DNA of 64,000 nt from the NCBI GenBank assembly GCA_018389105.1, contig JACATO010000306.1:1160001-1224000 (forward strand), written 5' to 3'. A program made the position numbers and the translations under genes. The DNA comes from Nautilus pompilius. Lineage: Eukaryota; Mollusca; Cephalopoda; Nautilida; Nautilidae. Positions 1 to 13,000 of the stretch are shown here, piece by piece. Each line of letters opens with the position of its first letter. Positions within the stretch are counted from its first letter, which is position 1. The notes beneath the pieces are model-generated. The model was not told the origin of the DNA. It saw only the letters and a program-made list of their open reading frames with translations, and made no database searches.

Positions 1-880
1 CAAGTTATTTAAAGATGGTTGTATGAAATGTTCTTGCTTTTTCTTGACAAGTCATCAGTGAACAGCTATAAGTTTAAGAAAAATGTATTCTTTAGTGACT
101 AACAATGGCCAGTCAAGTAATAGACAGGCAAAGTGTCAAGGGTAGCTACACAACAGAATTAAATGATGAATGAAGTAAGGTTATTATTATTATTGTCATT
201 TTGTTATTGAACAGATGACTCAGATGTCCAAAATATAGCATCTCAATATTTAGTACCATTAAAAAGTGACAAGGTCTGGTGCTTTGAACCAATGTTGCAA
301 ATTTTGGGAATTTTTTTTTGTTTTTAATTAATAGCTACAAAAATTGAAACAATTTTAAAATTATTGATAACATGGAGAAAATTGCAGTGTTTATTATCAT
401 CTGTTGACCATCTGGTTGTGGAGTGGTATATATGATATAGACTAGGGTAGTAGGATTAAGAGTTGGGAAAAATTATGCATGGCAATTGGATATTTGGTTT
501 TGAAGATCTTCAATTGGTGGTTCTGCTTTCTGTCATGTAGTTTTTCTTCTTTCTAAAGTTGATGGTACCATGACTGAACTACAGATCCTTGCCACAATAA
601 TTTGAACATATGCATATGAAATAGTGATACAACTCAAACTATTATCCATGAGGCATTCTAGCGAAAGCCATTTGATGTGGAGTGGAAAATGACTATTGAC
701 ACTTACTTAGTGATTTAGCAAAGGCTGGTGACAACTGGTACTTATGATTGGCTGGTTATGGTATAGATGAAGGAAGACAGAATGTTAAAGATCTTGGCTG
801 TCAAATGTTTGTAGCCTCTGCACTGTCATCATCATCACTACCATTATGACAGAAACCACTCAAGATTCCTTATAAAAATT
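1..880. other. AT-rich DNA, no gene seen
   Basis: I see no convincing coding exon, RNA gene or mobile-element motif here. It holds short A/T homopolymers and a small ATT-type run near 181-200. Confidence 0.5.
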
Positions 881-914
881 GCTTTAATGACATTATTTGG
901 TTGGCCAATGGCTA

Positions 915-985
915 GACACCTGGCTTGGTTTGGTGTACCTCCCTGGAATGGTTTTTTTTCATTATTCTTTCTTGAGGAAAATGAA
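915..985 (+). repeat. SINE fragment
   Basis: A short block containing TTTGGTGTACCTCCCTGGAA followed by a T-rich stretch and TTTCTTGAGG closely resembles the middle of the tRNA-derived SINE at 28992-29285 (TTTGGCATACCTTTCTGGAA) and the reverse-strand copy near 15140. Only the core survives; no tRNA-like head is visible. The open frame across it has no recognisable product and I treat it as incidental. Confidence 0.5.
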
Positions 986-999
986 AGAAAGTTTTTGTT

Positions 1000-3129
1000 G
1001 TATCTAGTGACTTGTTTTGCAGATGCAATCAGTGCTAATGTAGATGCTGCAGAAAGGTTTATGGAAACCTTTAAAGACTAATTGAGTTAGTATCAGCCTG
1101 AAAAAAATATTTAACACTAATGAAACAGGTTTATTTTGGAAATAATTACTCTTACAGACCTGTTGTATGCTGAAACAGGCTTCTACTTCTGGTTTCAGGG
1201 TATCTAAGAACAGGATAATTGATCTTTTATGTTCCATTGCTGGTTTAGATTTTTTTTGCCCTCTGTTTGTGTTTATAGAATACAGAAGTGCTTTTAAAAA
1301 CATCTAGCAACCCTTAGTATGTTGGAGGGCTAATAAAAATGCTTAGGTTACTGCTCAGATCTTTGAATGCTGGTTTAAATCTGTATTTATTTGTAAAGTA
1401 ACTTGTTATTTAAACCAGAAAGGCCATGATTATCTTAGATAAGTCCCCTGGCTATCCTGCAGATGTCCTGAAATCTACAGATCTGATTTTAAGGTGTTAT
1501 TTTGTTCTCCTAACACCACCTCCCACCTTTATTCCAAGGTGTGATTGTCAGCTTCTAGTGTCTTGACCTCCACCTTTTTATGGAAGAACTGACCTTAGTG
1601 GAGGATAATATCCAAGAAAAATAGCTTTAATGTGACATGGAAGAAATTTAACATTTTGGAATGCTTCAGATTAATGATCCAGGCATGGAATGGAATACCG
1701 TAGTCTGCTCTGCAAAGTGTTTGGAAGCCTTTTTTCCTGTCTGTAACACCAGACTTTGGAGATTTTGAATAAATAAAATATGGTGTTTTAATTGTACAGT
1801 AATTTTAAGTATAGTATCATAATAATTATAGTATTTAGAGTACCTGTAAGTGAAATGAAAACAGAAACAGTGAATAAATATTTATTTTATTTTAATTATT
1901 ATCTGTTATTAATTTTTTACTTTCTGAAATTTTGATGAATCAGACTGACTTATTAAGTTGGAGGTTTGAGGACTAACTGTAATTATATGCACTTCTACAG
2001 ACTAGTTAAAAATAAAATAAATATTTTTTTCGGTCTTGTAAACAATTTGAGGAAAATTAATAATAAAAAGATAGATATTTTCAAATGAAACCCAGCCAGA
2101 TATACTATTATGGTGATGCTATTTTAGTCAGTCTGATTTGAAAATTTCTAGTACTTAATTAGTTTTTTTTTTTTTAATTCGCTTTAAAGTTTAGGTAAAA
2201 ACAACTCAAAAGTATGAAATAAAAATAATAGCTGATTAAAAATTTGTGCTGCATTTTTTCTCAGCTTTAATGGCTGAGCACTATCAGTATTTTTTATTAT
2301 TGATCTGTATTTTTATGATTAGCTTTACTTTGGTGCTGTCATAGTGTTTATTACTGGAGTATGAACAGTTCTGTTGACGGAGTAGTAGTACATAATGAAA
2401 GCGCTGCCATTGACTAGATGGTTAATGCTTCTACAGTAGCTTTGTTTGCTGTGTTAATATTATTTGATTTTAATGAAGAAAGCAGTATGTCAAAAATGTG
2501 TGAATATGTATTTTTTGCCAACTTCATCATAGGTAATCATTGATACCATTGTTTATTTTCCTGAATGTTGTAGATATTTCAGTTGTTCCATGTCAGACAC
2601 TGATACACCAAGGGACATTACTCTAGGATGAAAAATATATCATTAGATGTCTTAGTATCTGTCTTTGTTATGTTCATAGTTAATTGCCTTTATCATGATA
2701 AAGCATCTTATAATATTGTTTAGAAAATTACTGTCTTAGCTAAACAAATGAAGCATAATGAGCACTTTTTGCAGCACCACCTAGTCCATTTCCTCAATGT
2801 TGTGTGATTCTAGTGTTGTGTGTAATCTAGCCTTTGGCAAGACAAACAAAGCTTCAATATGCTTGCTGGCTCTCTTAACTATTGTTCCAAATTTATTGTC
2901 ATTAGCAAAAAAATACAAGCTGATTGGTTAGTTTGCAGATGTTGCTTTGAATACCTTCATTAAGCACTCAAGCATAGGAAATTCTTTGATTTCAAACATT
3001 GAAATACATTGTCAGTACATGCTTCAGATATCATGCTATATGTCAACATTTCTTAAATAAAACAAGCTGGATATTTATGCAATTAGATTTGCATTGCTCT
3101 AGAGAGATTTGCCTAGAGAAAATATTGAC

Positions 3130-3130
<1 letters not shown>
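1000..3130. other. AT-rich DNA, no gene seen
   Basis: Only short open frames with no recognisable product. Many A/T runs. No splice-flanked exon that I could support. Confidence 0.45.
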
Positions 3131-3136
<6 letters not shown>

Positions 3137-3198
<62 letters not shown>

Positions 3199-3224
3199 CA
3201 CGTGTGCATGCATGCATGCATGTG
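3137..3224. repeat. Compound microsatellite (TA)n-(TG)n-(CATG)n
   Basis: A run of TA dinucleotides passes directly into TG dinucleotides and then into repeated GCAT units. Open frames across it on both strands are artefacts of the repeat. Confidence 0.95.
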
Positions 3225-3229
3225 TATTA

Positions 3230-5630
3230 TTTAATGACTTGAAATTTTTAAATTGTTGCATTATCATGTATTTAAAAATTCACATAATGAAGTGTATATG
3301 TTTACAAAAAATTATGAAATACAAATAAATTCTCTGCTCTAAATAATTTTCAGTAGGAAATAGGATTCTTGTCTCACATGTTAAACTGGCTCACTATGTA
3401 GTATGTGTGACTTTTAATGATTGTAAGTAAATATGTAAAATAAGTAAATAAAATATGTATCTAAACAGAAACAAGTTAGGTTACCTTGTTATAATAATGG
3501 TAATAATTTAGGATACTTTGTTACACTAATAATAAATATGGAATTTGCTTATATTTGTGTTTCTTTATGGAATATATATATTTTCTGAATATTTTACTTT
3601 TGATGAAAATTGGTGAAATACTTTGACTTGGCACCCTTTTGTGTTGACTTTTGTGCATTATTATAAAATTAGAGAAGCTAGTTCAACCTGATTTCAAAGT
3701 ATAAAAATACCTAAAGTTCAGCAAAGGGTTTTGTTTATAGTATGAGAAGATGGCCAAAATGTACTAAGTAATTAGTTTCATGCTGCCAGCTCTCACTGAT
3801 TTAACTAGTAACATGTGTGTGAGCTACAAAACTACAAGATGTAAAACAGAATCTGATGAAAGGCATTTATTACACAAATTGGCCATGGCTAGTTACTAGT
3901 TTTCAGTATTAACTGTATAATTTCTCATGTTGTTGTTGTTTTCTTTTGATTGGAGGAACAAGTCAAATGCTAACAGACATCTAAAGAATAAGAAAAAAGA
4001 CGAAATTTCTTGGTGTGTAATTTGTTGATTTGATGACAGATTAGCTTTGCACTGCTGCTGTGATGGAAAGGATGGATTCTTAGTCTCTGTGTAATAACAG
4101 CATCATCACGCATGTTCTATTGCGAGTGGGCTGGAGGAAGTCCAAAAAGATCTCTGGTGTTAATCTTCTGTTCTATCTGCGTATTGATTCAGTTCTTATA
4201 TTGACCAGTGCATCAAAAATGAGGAAACGGTTTCTTCAGGGGAATTAATTAATTAGCCGAGAGTTCATTGTGGTGGAAAACTGCTGGGGCGGCAGACTGG
4301 GTACCATTATTCTACCTTTCTGCTAGCCAGCTATGCAGGAGAGAGGGAGGGAGGGAAAGAAAGAAAGAAAGAAATAGCAAGAAGGAGACTGTAGAAGTAG
4401 TGATTAGATGAAATCTCTCTCTCAGTGGCTGTCCAGACCTTATGCCTCAGTGTAATATAAAGATAGCTGCCTTGAGAGTAGAGAAGTGTGCTGTATGTAG
4501 TAGTAGTAGTATCATGTAACCTCACTGATGACTGACTGAAGAAAGCTGTGTACTGCTTTATGCTGAATGGCGGAAAAAATACATCTTGAGGAAGATAATT
4601 ATTATGTTCGCATGAAGCAGGCTCAAATCTTATAACATATGTGCATGGATGACACTGGTTAGCATACCTGTTATGAAGATGGAATGCCTACCTACTAACC
4701 TCACTGTAACCAATCTTATGCAGCTTGGATCCTAGGAATGTACAGATCTGTGTGTTTACATGTGCTGTTTATGATCTGAAGCTTTTATTGGACACAAGTT
4801 CTAGAAAGCAATACTTGTTAAGGTAGGTGTTACCCAGGGTTTAGCTGCTTTCTGTCATTTTAATTTTTTCACCTTAAGTATTACCATGCTTTTCTTTTTA
4901 TTCTATATTGTTGTATGCAAGATTGTGCTCTATTATTTGGCTTCCAACAATGTTTATGCTGAAGTTAACCACAATTTTAAAGTCCATTTGTGGACACACA
5001 CACACGTGTAAACTAAGTGTCATACTTTGCGAGCTCTGGTGCTAATTACATAGTACACCTAGGTGCATAAAGTTTGGATTTTGTTGAACCATTTTGAAAT
5101 CTATATACATTCCATTTGTCTTCAAAACATCACATGCTGTATTTCAGATGAATAGTTTCAGGTTTTTTTTTTTTTTTTTTTGCTGTATGCACTAAAACTA
5201 AAATACAGGTGTTTACATATCATTTATTATATCTGCTTTATGAACCAGTGCAGAACTTATAACAAAACTAAAGATACAGTACGCATGTATGAGATGTACA
5301 TTATTCTTAAAAATACTTTTACCAGTCAAATAATAGTTGAAGATTGAAAAGTATGCAGTAGTTTAAAGTAAAGTAGATTGTTGGAAAGTATATATATTAT
5401 ATTATTACACTCCTACAAGGAGAAAGCCATATCCCATCTGATTGTAAAATTTTGACTGAGATGCACGCAGTATACAGAATGTATCTTGATAATGTAACAG
5501 AAAAAAGAAAACATTAAAAATGAAGTTTAATTTAATAGATATTTATTATGAATAATAAATTAAAAATATTGTTTAAGATTTTTCTTACTGACAGATATTG
5601 GATCTATATTTTGTGAGCTATCTGATATTG
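3230..5630. other. Non-genic DNA with a purine tract
   Basis: No gene supported. Contains a GGGA/GAAA purine tract at about 4338-4376, a TAG trinucleotide run near 4495-4512 and a poly-T run at about 5163-5181. The GAAA tract and TAG run make a reverse-strand open frame that is only low-complexity sequence. Confidence 0.5.
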
Positions 5631-5633
5631 TAC

Positions 5634-5861
5634 TTAACAATCAGCCCAGCGCGGGGTCGCAAACACTTGCCCTAGAAGCAGCTTTAAAGGAGAGAGTTCC
5701 TTGTAGTCTTGTTTGTGGTGGTAAAACTTGGATGGGATCCCATTAAAACTTGCCAAATCATTGTGCACATGTGAAAATGTATAGTTAGTTAGTGCATTCT
5801 TAAAATAAATGCCAATATCAATTGCAGTGGCATGACTGTTATGTCTGCTTTGAGTGCACAA
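5634..5861 (-). other. Unrecognised 75-codon open frame
   Basis: This reverse-strand open frame has mixed composition and is less AT-rich than its surroundings. I recognise no domain, signal peptide or membrane segment. No clear splice sites border it. It could be a piece of an unidentified repeat or chance; I do not claim a gene. Confidence 0.15.
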
Positions 5862-5864
5862 ATT

Positions 5865-8165
5865 GAAGATTTAAAAAAATTTTAGAGGAGTGTGAGTAGA
5901 GTAATTTAGCCATATCAAGTAAACAAATGGCGCTGTGTGGGTGTGTGTGTGTGTGTTTGATTTTTAGGTAGCTGGTAATAATATCGTTAAGCTGTAAATG
6001 ATGTTTTTCACATCAATTATTAATATTTGATATATTTTTACATATTTTCTAACATAAAATATGAAGATAGTTAATTTCTTTCATAAAATATCATTTTATC
6101 TTTAATGATTGAGTTACTTTAACAAAATCTAAGTGGATTAAATTTGAGTAGTTACTACTGTTGTTCACTGATGCAAGAAACTTGTACTCTCAGAGAGAGA
6201 GAGAGTGTGTGTGTATGTGTGAAATGATTCAAAATATCCATTATCTTTGCTTTATTAAAAAACCATAAGAAACAATTGTTGTAGTATGGTTAAAACCTGA
6301 AGTATAATTCCTTTTCTTAGCAAAAGGGTACTTGTTACTTAATGTGTACATATTGTAAACATTTTCATTTTTAAATTGAAAAAAAATAATCTTTGTAAAA
6401 CTATGTAGTTTAGGCATCTAATTAGTACCAACAAAATTTTTTACATCATTTGTTGACAGATTTTGTTCCTAGCTGAGACATTCTTTTTTGTTTGTATTTT
6501 AATTAAATCACAGATGAAGTAGAGCATTTACCACAACCTTTAGGACTGCTGTGGTTTGGCCTTGCTCATAGATGCACTTCTCTCATGCCCTCCTTGTTCT
6601 AGTGCTCATCTTGGTTAGTTTTTTAAAATGATATTTATCCTTCACACTTGCTATGATTTTAAGGATTTCAGCAAGAGTAGCCAGTAACAACACTTCTATT
6701 CTTAAGCAAAGCTGCACTTCGCTAAGTTTCCAGCTACAAGGTAACTATAAAAATAATTTAAAATTTATTTTTAAAAGTGGTGATGAAGTGACAGAACAAA
6801 ATGTTTGAAAATGTTAAGAATTATCTGCATGCATCAATATAAAATGAAATAAAAATAAAATGAGTCATTTTTGTTACTTTGAATAAAATTTAATGTTACT
6901 TTGTGTACATTAGGAGAAACTGGCTGCAAAGAAAATCATTTGTTCAGGAGCCCTAAGATGTAGCAGTTGAAGTAAACTGGATAAAAGTGAAGTAGGTTTA
7001 ATTTAAACATTTTAAATAGAAAAAAAAAGGGTGCCTACAACGATGAACATAACCAATTAAAGAAAATAAATAAAGGAAACTGAAATATATTCAACCTAAC
7101 ACTAGTTTATTCTTAATTAATTTAAATGGAAACAAAAAGGAAAATGCCGCTGTATGGTAAAAATTTTGAAATTATTGTTTTATAAATGGTAGGGCTTGAA
7201 TAATAGGAAAACATGTACTTGTTATTCATTCATCCTATAAGATTTGATGCCATTATAAAGAGTCTGGAGTCAAATGGACCACAATGTCATCTGGATGAAA
7301 TTTGTTCTCAGTGAATTTGAATGTTGTGAATTCTTCTCTTAGACAAGTGTAGAGTAAATCATAATTGCTGTGGGTTCACCAGTGTGTATGCAGGTCTGTA
7401 GGTCCAACATTTAATTCAAGATACTGCATATGACTTGTAAGGATAGGAAGCTGACTTTCTAAGGGAATAGCAACCCCAATCCATATCACAGGTTTAAAAC
7501 ACTTATGAGTTAAGCAGCATGAAATATCACATCATTAAAATTAACTAAATGAAATGGAAGAAAAACATACATTAAAATAAGTGTTTTGATGTAGTTTAAT
7601 CAATATCTGATTAGTAATAGGTTTGAAACAAAGATTTTATAAATTGAGTTTATGAAATAATGTAGGAAGATTATATTATAATCTCAGGTAAAAAAAAAAA
7701 AATGAGCAACGTTGAACTCAAATGAGATGACCACTTGTTTTATTTGAAAAAAAACAGTTAACAGATTTTCCAAATACAATGGATTTCACTTTCCCATGAA
7801 GTTGTTCATGCAAAAAAAGAGAGTTGCTACCCCTTCTCATCGTAGAACACGCAGAATATAGTACATGTATAGTAGTGTCACTAGTATAATAAACACTGAT
7901 AATTTGTGGTTATGATGCAAATATTAAAAAATTAAAAACAATAATGTCGACCATTTAAGAATATAATGCATTCTGAATGAGAATGAATACAGCCACTAAT
8001 GTTAAAATGGGATAAAAGATGCCACTAGACTCCTGTAGCTGATAAAATTCATATAGAAAGTGGAATCTGTTGTAAAATGATTAGTTAGATAAACTCATCA
8101 GTATCTGCTTGTTATCTAACTTACATTATTATTTAATTGACTGTAAATGAGGTACATTGTATATA
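5865..8165. other. AT-rich DNA, no gene seen
   Basis: Contains short TG and GA/GT microsatellites (about 5937-5957 and 6189-6222) and many A/T runs. No supported gene or element. Confidence 0.45.
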
Positions 8166-8169
8166 AATA

Positions 8170-8434
8170 AGGTTGAGAATCCCTTATCTGAAATTCTTGA
8201 GGCTGAATGTGTTTTGGATTCTGGAATTTTTCAGATTTTGGAATATAGATATACCGGCATAATTTGGTAGCTAACCCAATTGGGAGTGGGAACTGACCAC
8301 AAATTCATTTACAACATTATAACTGCATATGGATACATATAGTCTACTGGTAGTTTTATGCAGGTGCTCCAAAAATATTTTGAATTTTTTAACTTTTTGG
8401 TTTTCAGAATTTCGGATAAGAGATTCTCAACCTG
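8170..8434. mobile_element. Pogo/Tigger-type MITE (MER2-like ends)
   Basis: The two ends are inverted copies of each other: the left reads AGGTTGAGAATCCCTTATCT and the right, on the reverse strand, AGGTTGAGAATCTCTTATCC, followed on both sides by GAAATTCT. Internal segments such as GATTTTGGAATAT also occur. This closely resembles the ends of vertebrate Tigger/MER2 elements of the pogo family, which start with TTGAG.ATCCCTTATCCGAAA. A TA sits immediately outside the right end and a TA overlaps the left end within one base, as expected for TA-target insertion. At roughly 265 bp it has no transposase and is non-autonomous. Confidence 0.8.
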
Positions 8435-8617
8435 TATATATATGTATACACATCAATATCAAGAAAAGCTTGGTACTTGAGAAAAAAATAGCAGTCATGG
8501 CATTGACTAAATTAATCATATTAAGTGTACATTTATTTTATGCATTCTTTATTTCATTGGTAGTCTCTCAAGATATTTTATTGTCGTAGCATTTTTATTT
8601 CTGAATAAAAGTTCTCT

Positions 8618-8738
8618 CACAAAGAGAGAGAGAGCGAGAGAGATGATGTCAGTACAGAGAGAGTGAGAGAGATAGAGAGAGAGAGATGATGTCAGTACAG
8701 AGAGAGTGGGAGAAAGAGAGAGAGAGAGAGAGAGAGGG
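8618..8738. repeat. GA-rich minisatellite with duplicated unit
   Basis: A purine-rich GA tract carries a duplicated segment: GATGATGTCAGTACAGAGAG occurs twice, about 50 bp apart, embedded in GAGA runs. The pattern suggests unequal expansion of a roughly 50-60 bp unit. Short open frames across it are repeat artefacts. Confidence 0.85.
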
Positions 8739-9114
8739 GGGTTTACTACCACAGAAGGATTTTTTTCTGGATCAGTGCTGCTGCATCATTAGAAATATTT
8801 TAAATGGAAAGTGGTGTTTATTATCACATAAATGTAATTTATACTTAGTGCTTGTGACTTATAATCAGTGAAATTCAAATGCCATATATGGTAATAGCAA
8901 TTTGTTTACTTTTTTAGGTAAAGAAGAAAAAATATACAGTGCCATGCCATATTAATTTGCCAACTTCTATAAATAATGCATCTGACTGAGATTTACATGT
9001 TTACAGTGTGGATATGTATATATTGGATATCTAAGTGAGAAAATAAGCAGTATGCACTATTGCCATGCCAAAAAAAAACAAACTATTTCATGATATTTCT
9101 TTGTACCAGAGGTA

Positions 9115-10050
9115 TTGTTATAGATTGTTCAGAGTGTAGTCAGAGCCAGCAACACATTGACAAAGAGCTTGACATTTCTCATCAATCTGTGGCCAATATT
9201 ATTGTGAAATACACCAAGGCAAATGCCATTCTGTGACACAGCAACTTGGCAGGCTTTTAGCAATGACACCATGACAAGTTATTTGCTACATCCACTACAA
9301 ACAGAAATGAGGCAAAGGACTGGCTGTTATCTTCACTAACCTGACTACAGAGGGTGTGTAGCATGGAAGAAATCTTTGACCAAATGATACACCTGGCAAA
9401 ATACTAGAGTAGTGATAGCATGCACTCTTCTCCACTGAGACCCAAGCTTCAATTTACATCTGGAAATTGCACCTGGGTTTGGAGAAGATTTAACATAGAT
9501 CTTCAACTCCAATGTTTTCATTGCATAGTCAAGCATGGAGGTATCATGGTATGGGTTTCAATCTATATGGTGAATAGACAGAATTAGTATTTGCTGATGG
9601 ATGTCTTGATTCTGTTAGTACATTTTTAAAGAATGTTTTCCCACTATACCAACAAAGCATGAGGAGATTGAATACCCGCATTTTTTTTTTTTAACAATAG
9701 CAATGCGTATGTGTCATATATCTTTTGTGACCATAGTCTCTAAAGAGGAATTAAAGCATTTGGATTTTCACCTGGATACTCCAAAGTCCTGATATTAATC
9801 TGATTGAGCACCTGTGGGAACATCTAAATTGTTAGCTAAGAGCAACCCATCCACTTTCCATCAGTATGGTGAAACTAAAATAGGCTATCATATGGATATG
9901 AGAGAAGCTAGTTCAGACCATGATACAAAATCTTGCTGATTTAATGGAAAATAGGGTTAGAGGCTTTGTGCGGCAAAAGGTGGCTTGGTCAAATAATAAT
10001 TCAAAAATTATTCCATCGCTTGTCTTTATTTGCCATTTTTCACAACAAAC
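9115..10050 (+). pseudogene. Tc1-like transposase fossil
   Basis: A decayed Tc1/mariner superfamily transposase reads on the plus strand in broken frames. Near 9160 a helix-turn-helix-like stretch reads KELDISHQSVANIIVKY. Near 9526-9550 the DNA encodes VKHGG.IMVWG, the conserved Tc1 block before the second catalytic aspartate. Near 9773-9833 one frame reads SPDINLIEHLWEHLN, the diagnostic Tc1 motif holding the last catalytic acidic residue. The C-terminal region continues to about 10000 (ADLMENRVRGFVRQK). Frame changes and stops between these blocks show it is dead. I could not find convincing terminal inverted repeats. Confidence 0.85.
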
Positions 10051-10054
10051 TGGC

Positions 10055-13000
10055 ATTTTTTAATAACAAGAGGTCATGTATAGAGCTGACATTATGCGGA
10101 GTTCACTAACAACAATCTATTTGCATTAAAAATGTGTAAATATTACTTATATACACAATGATTATGATATACTGAATGGTCAAATGCAATAATAATAATA
10201 AAAGAAATACCAGAGAAAAAAATTATAGTTGGTTTCAGTTGTTTTAATTCATAAAATTTCTCTACTCAGCATGGTATGCAAATTATGAAAACTAAAGTAT
10301 ATTTTAATATTTAACCTTTTGAAAATAAACCTGTAAATGCTTTTTTTTTTTGCTATATTATTTCATGCACAGAATAATTATAATTATGGTGATGATTTAA
10401 AAAATCGAAGTACCTAGTGAACTAAAATAGAAATCACTTGTAAGCACACCAAGTTCAATATGACTGACTCCACAAAGAATTAGCTTCAAACAAATAAGGG
10501 TAACTCTGATAAATGAATGTTTCATATATGATAAGTCATTTTTCAAGAGAGTGGTCTTAAAGCTCATGAAGAAATATCTGGAAGAAGGCACAATCTAAAG
10601 GAAGACAGTATAAAAGAAGGAATTGCTTACTGGAAGGTGAGAAAATGGATCTAAGGTTACTATGTATGAGGGACAACAAAAAAGAGGATGCCACTGTTAA
10701 GTGGAAGAAATGAGATAAGAGGGATGGACATGGGTGAGAAATCTCAAGAATTGGAATAGCAGCATCAATTGAGAAAAACAAAAAAAGTAGTGTTTATAAA
10801 TTTTTTTATAAATGAAATAAAATTTGAATTGTTTGGGTACAAGAATGTTTTTTATCAACTTTTAAAATTGATGTAAACCATTATGTAACTAAGATAGTAA
10901 ATTATGTTTTTGAGCTATATGTCCATGAGTGGACTCTAAGAATTGCAAGCTTGTTCTGGTTTCAGGAAGGCAGTGACACTAAGCACAAATTCTAATTTAT
11001 TAGAGAAATTTAGCACAAAAGGAAGACCTAAAGGAAATTGTGAAGCTGCACTCTAATTCCATTGAGCAAGCCTACGATTTCTTTGATAATGAGTGGGATA
11101 AATTCTCTATGGTCAGAAATTGGAGTAGATATCCAGACAATGCTTGCTGGGCATCAGTTATTTTAGGAGTGAAATTATGTAAAATTTGTTTATAATTTTT
11201 TTAATGATTTGTAATTTATTTAAAAGATGTTATGGATATCATGACTTTTCAAAGCAATAGCATAAGTTTGTACAGTATGATATATTTTTTATATTTCAAT
11301 AAAAAGAGAAAGAACATTAGTGTGTATGTTAACTAATAATAAATGGTATACAACCAACTTCAAACTCTCTCAATATATATTTAGGAATATTATGCCATTG
11401 TTTATGAATTGCATTTAAAAACCTGTTTTTGATTTTTATGGCACATTCATGAACTGTCTTAATGTTCATGAATAGTTATTTCATCAAGAGATTCTGTAGG
11501 ATATGATATATAAATATTGTAGATGATACATTCATGTCTAGTTCATGAAAATCTAAAAAAAAAACAACTATTTTTGTAAATTTGAATTAATTTACTGTAA
11601 GTGAAGCACAACATACATCATAAATTAATAATCTGTTTGAAAATTGTTATTATTTTGAGTTTACATATAATGTACATTTCAATCATTTGTTGATATGTCT
11701 CCTACAAATGTATAGTCATCTGTAGACTCACCAGTGATGTATTCTTTAGAATATACTCAATTTGTTTGTGTATGTAGTTGCATACATATTAGTACATGAC
11801 TGTTAACAAATAAATATATATACGTGCACACAACAAGATGTGTTATGAACAATATGTTTGTTGGAACATTGATCTTGCAAGATTTTTTTCATCTACTAGG
11901 GATGTTTAAATGAAAGTCAGCTGAGAAAACATCATTGTAATTGCATCTAACCCTTGGGCTTCCTCTTCAGATATTTCATTGGTGCATCCACATTGATAGC
12001 CACATTTGTCTACAGTGTATTTTTACATACCTAATAATTATTTCTTTACCATTTTTTTCTGTCTTTGCATTATAGAAATAGAATTTCCATGGTATGTTTT
12101 TGGAGTAAAATTTTAAAACATTTCAGCAAGGTTTTCAGAATTTCGTTCCAGATTTTAGGGGGTAATATTATGTCTGACTGCTAGTGGTTACAGCAGTTTG
12201 TGCCATTAATCGAGGTTAACTTGAAAATCCATATCTTATATTTTTTTAGTGAGGCAACTGGAAAAGTTGATATGGCAACATTTGTTGTGAATCAGATTAC
12301 ATGGTCAATAAAAACACAAAAATATTATTCCTTTTTGCTTGAAGCATTAAAGGTGTAAACTGCATTGCCATCAAGAAAAATATCAAATAAACTGGCTGAA
12401 GATGAAGATATTTATTGACAGGCAACACACACTGTTAAATTTGTTCACAGAAAACATGTTAATACTGCAGAACATGGTGGCTTGCTCTCTCTAACTCTTA
12501 CACACACACACGGATTTTGGCATAGATAACCAAGAGCCAAAGTGGCTGGTTGTGTCTAAATATTTGTGTAATAAAATGCTGATTTGTGTTCACTAACTGA
12601 AGAATACTGAATTTTAAGTAGGTAATAGAAATACTTAATGTCAGTTACTATAAAATTTATATCCTGTAAGAAATTGCTTTTTTAAAATTATCATTATAAG
12701 CTGTGAATTCGACCAAGGATGAATTTATGATAAAATAATTTAATAAACATTTTATATCTCATTCTTATCTCATATACACAAGTTGATGAGTTACTGTAAA
12801 ATAAAACAAATGAACACATTTACCATAGTAATACTTGGCTAAAATATTTAGTTTTTGAATTTCTAGAAAACATCATTTTGATTATACACAATGTTATTTG
12901 CTGGGTGTCATTAAATACACATTGGATCAGATGTCACAAAATATAGTTGCTATAACCACTGTTTTGGGGGGGGGAGTTAAGAAATCTGTAAAGAAATAAT

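Noticed and set aside
2999-3328. 109-codon open frame with YIYIYIFIYIYVCVCVCVC
   Set aside because: It is a translation of the TA/TG microsatellite, not a protein.
4331-4525. Reverse-strand open frame over the purine tract
   Set aside because: Low-complexity GAAA and TAG repeats keep it open; no domain.
8549-8752. Reverse-strand open frame rich in Ser-Leu repeats
   Set aside because: Artefact of the GA minisatellite.
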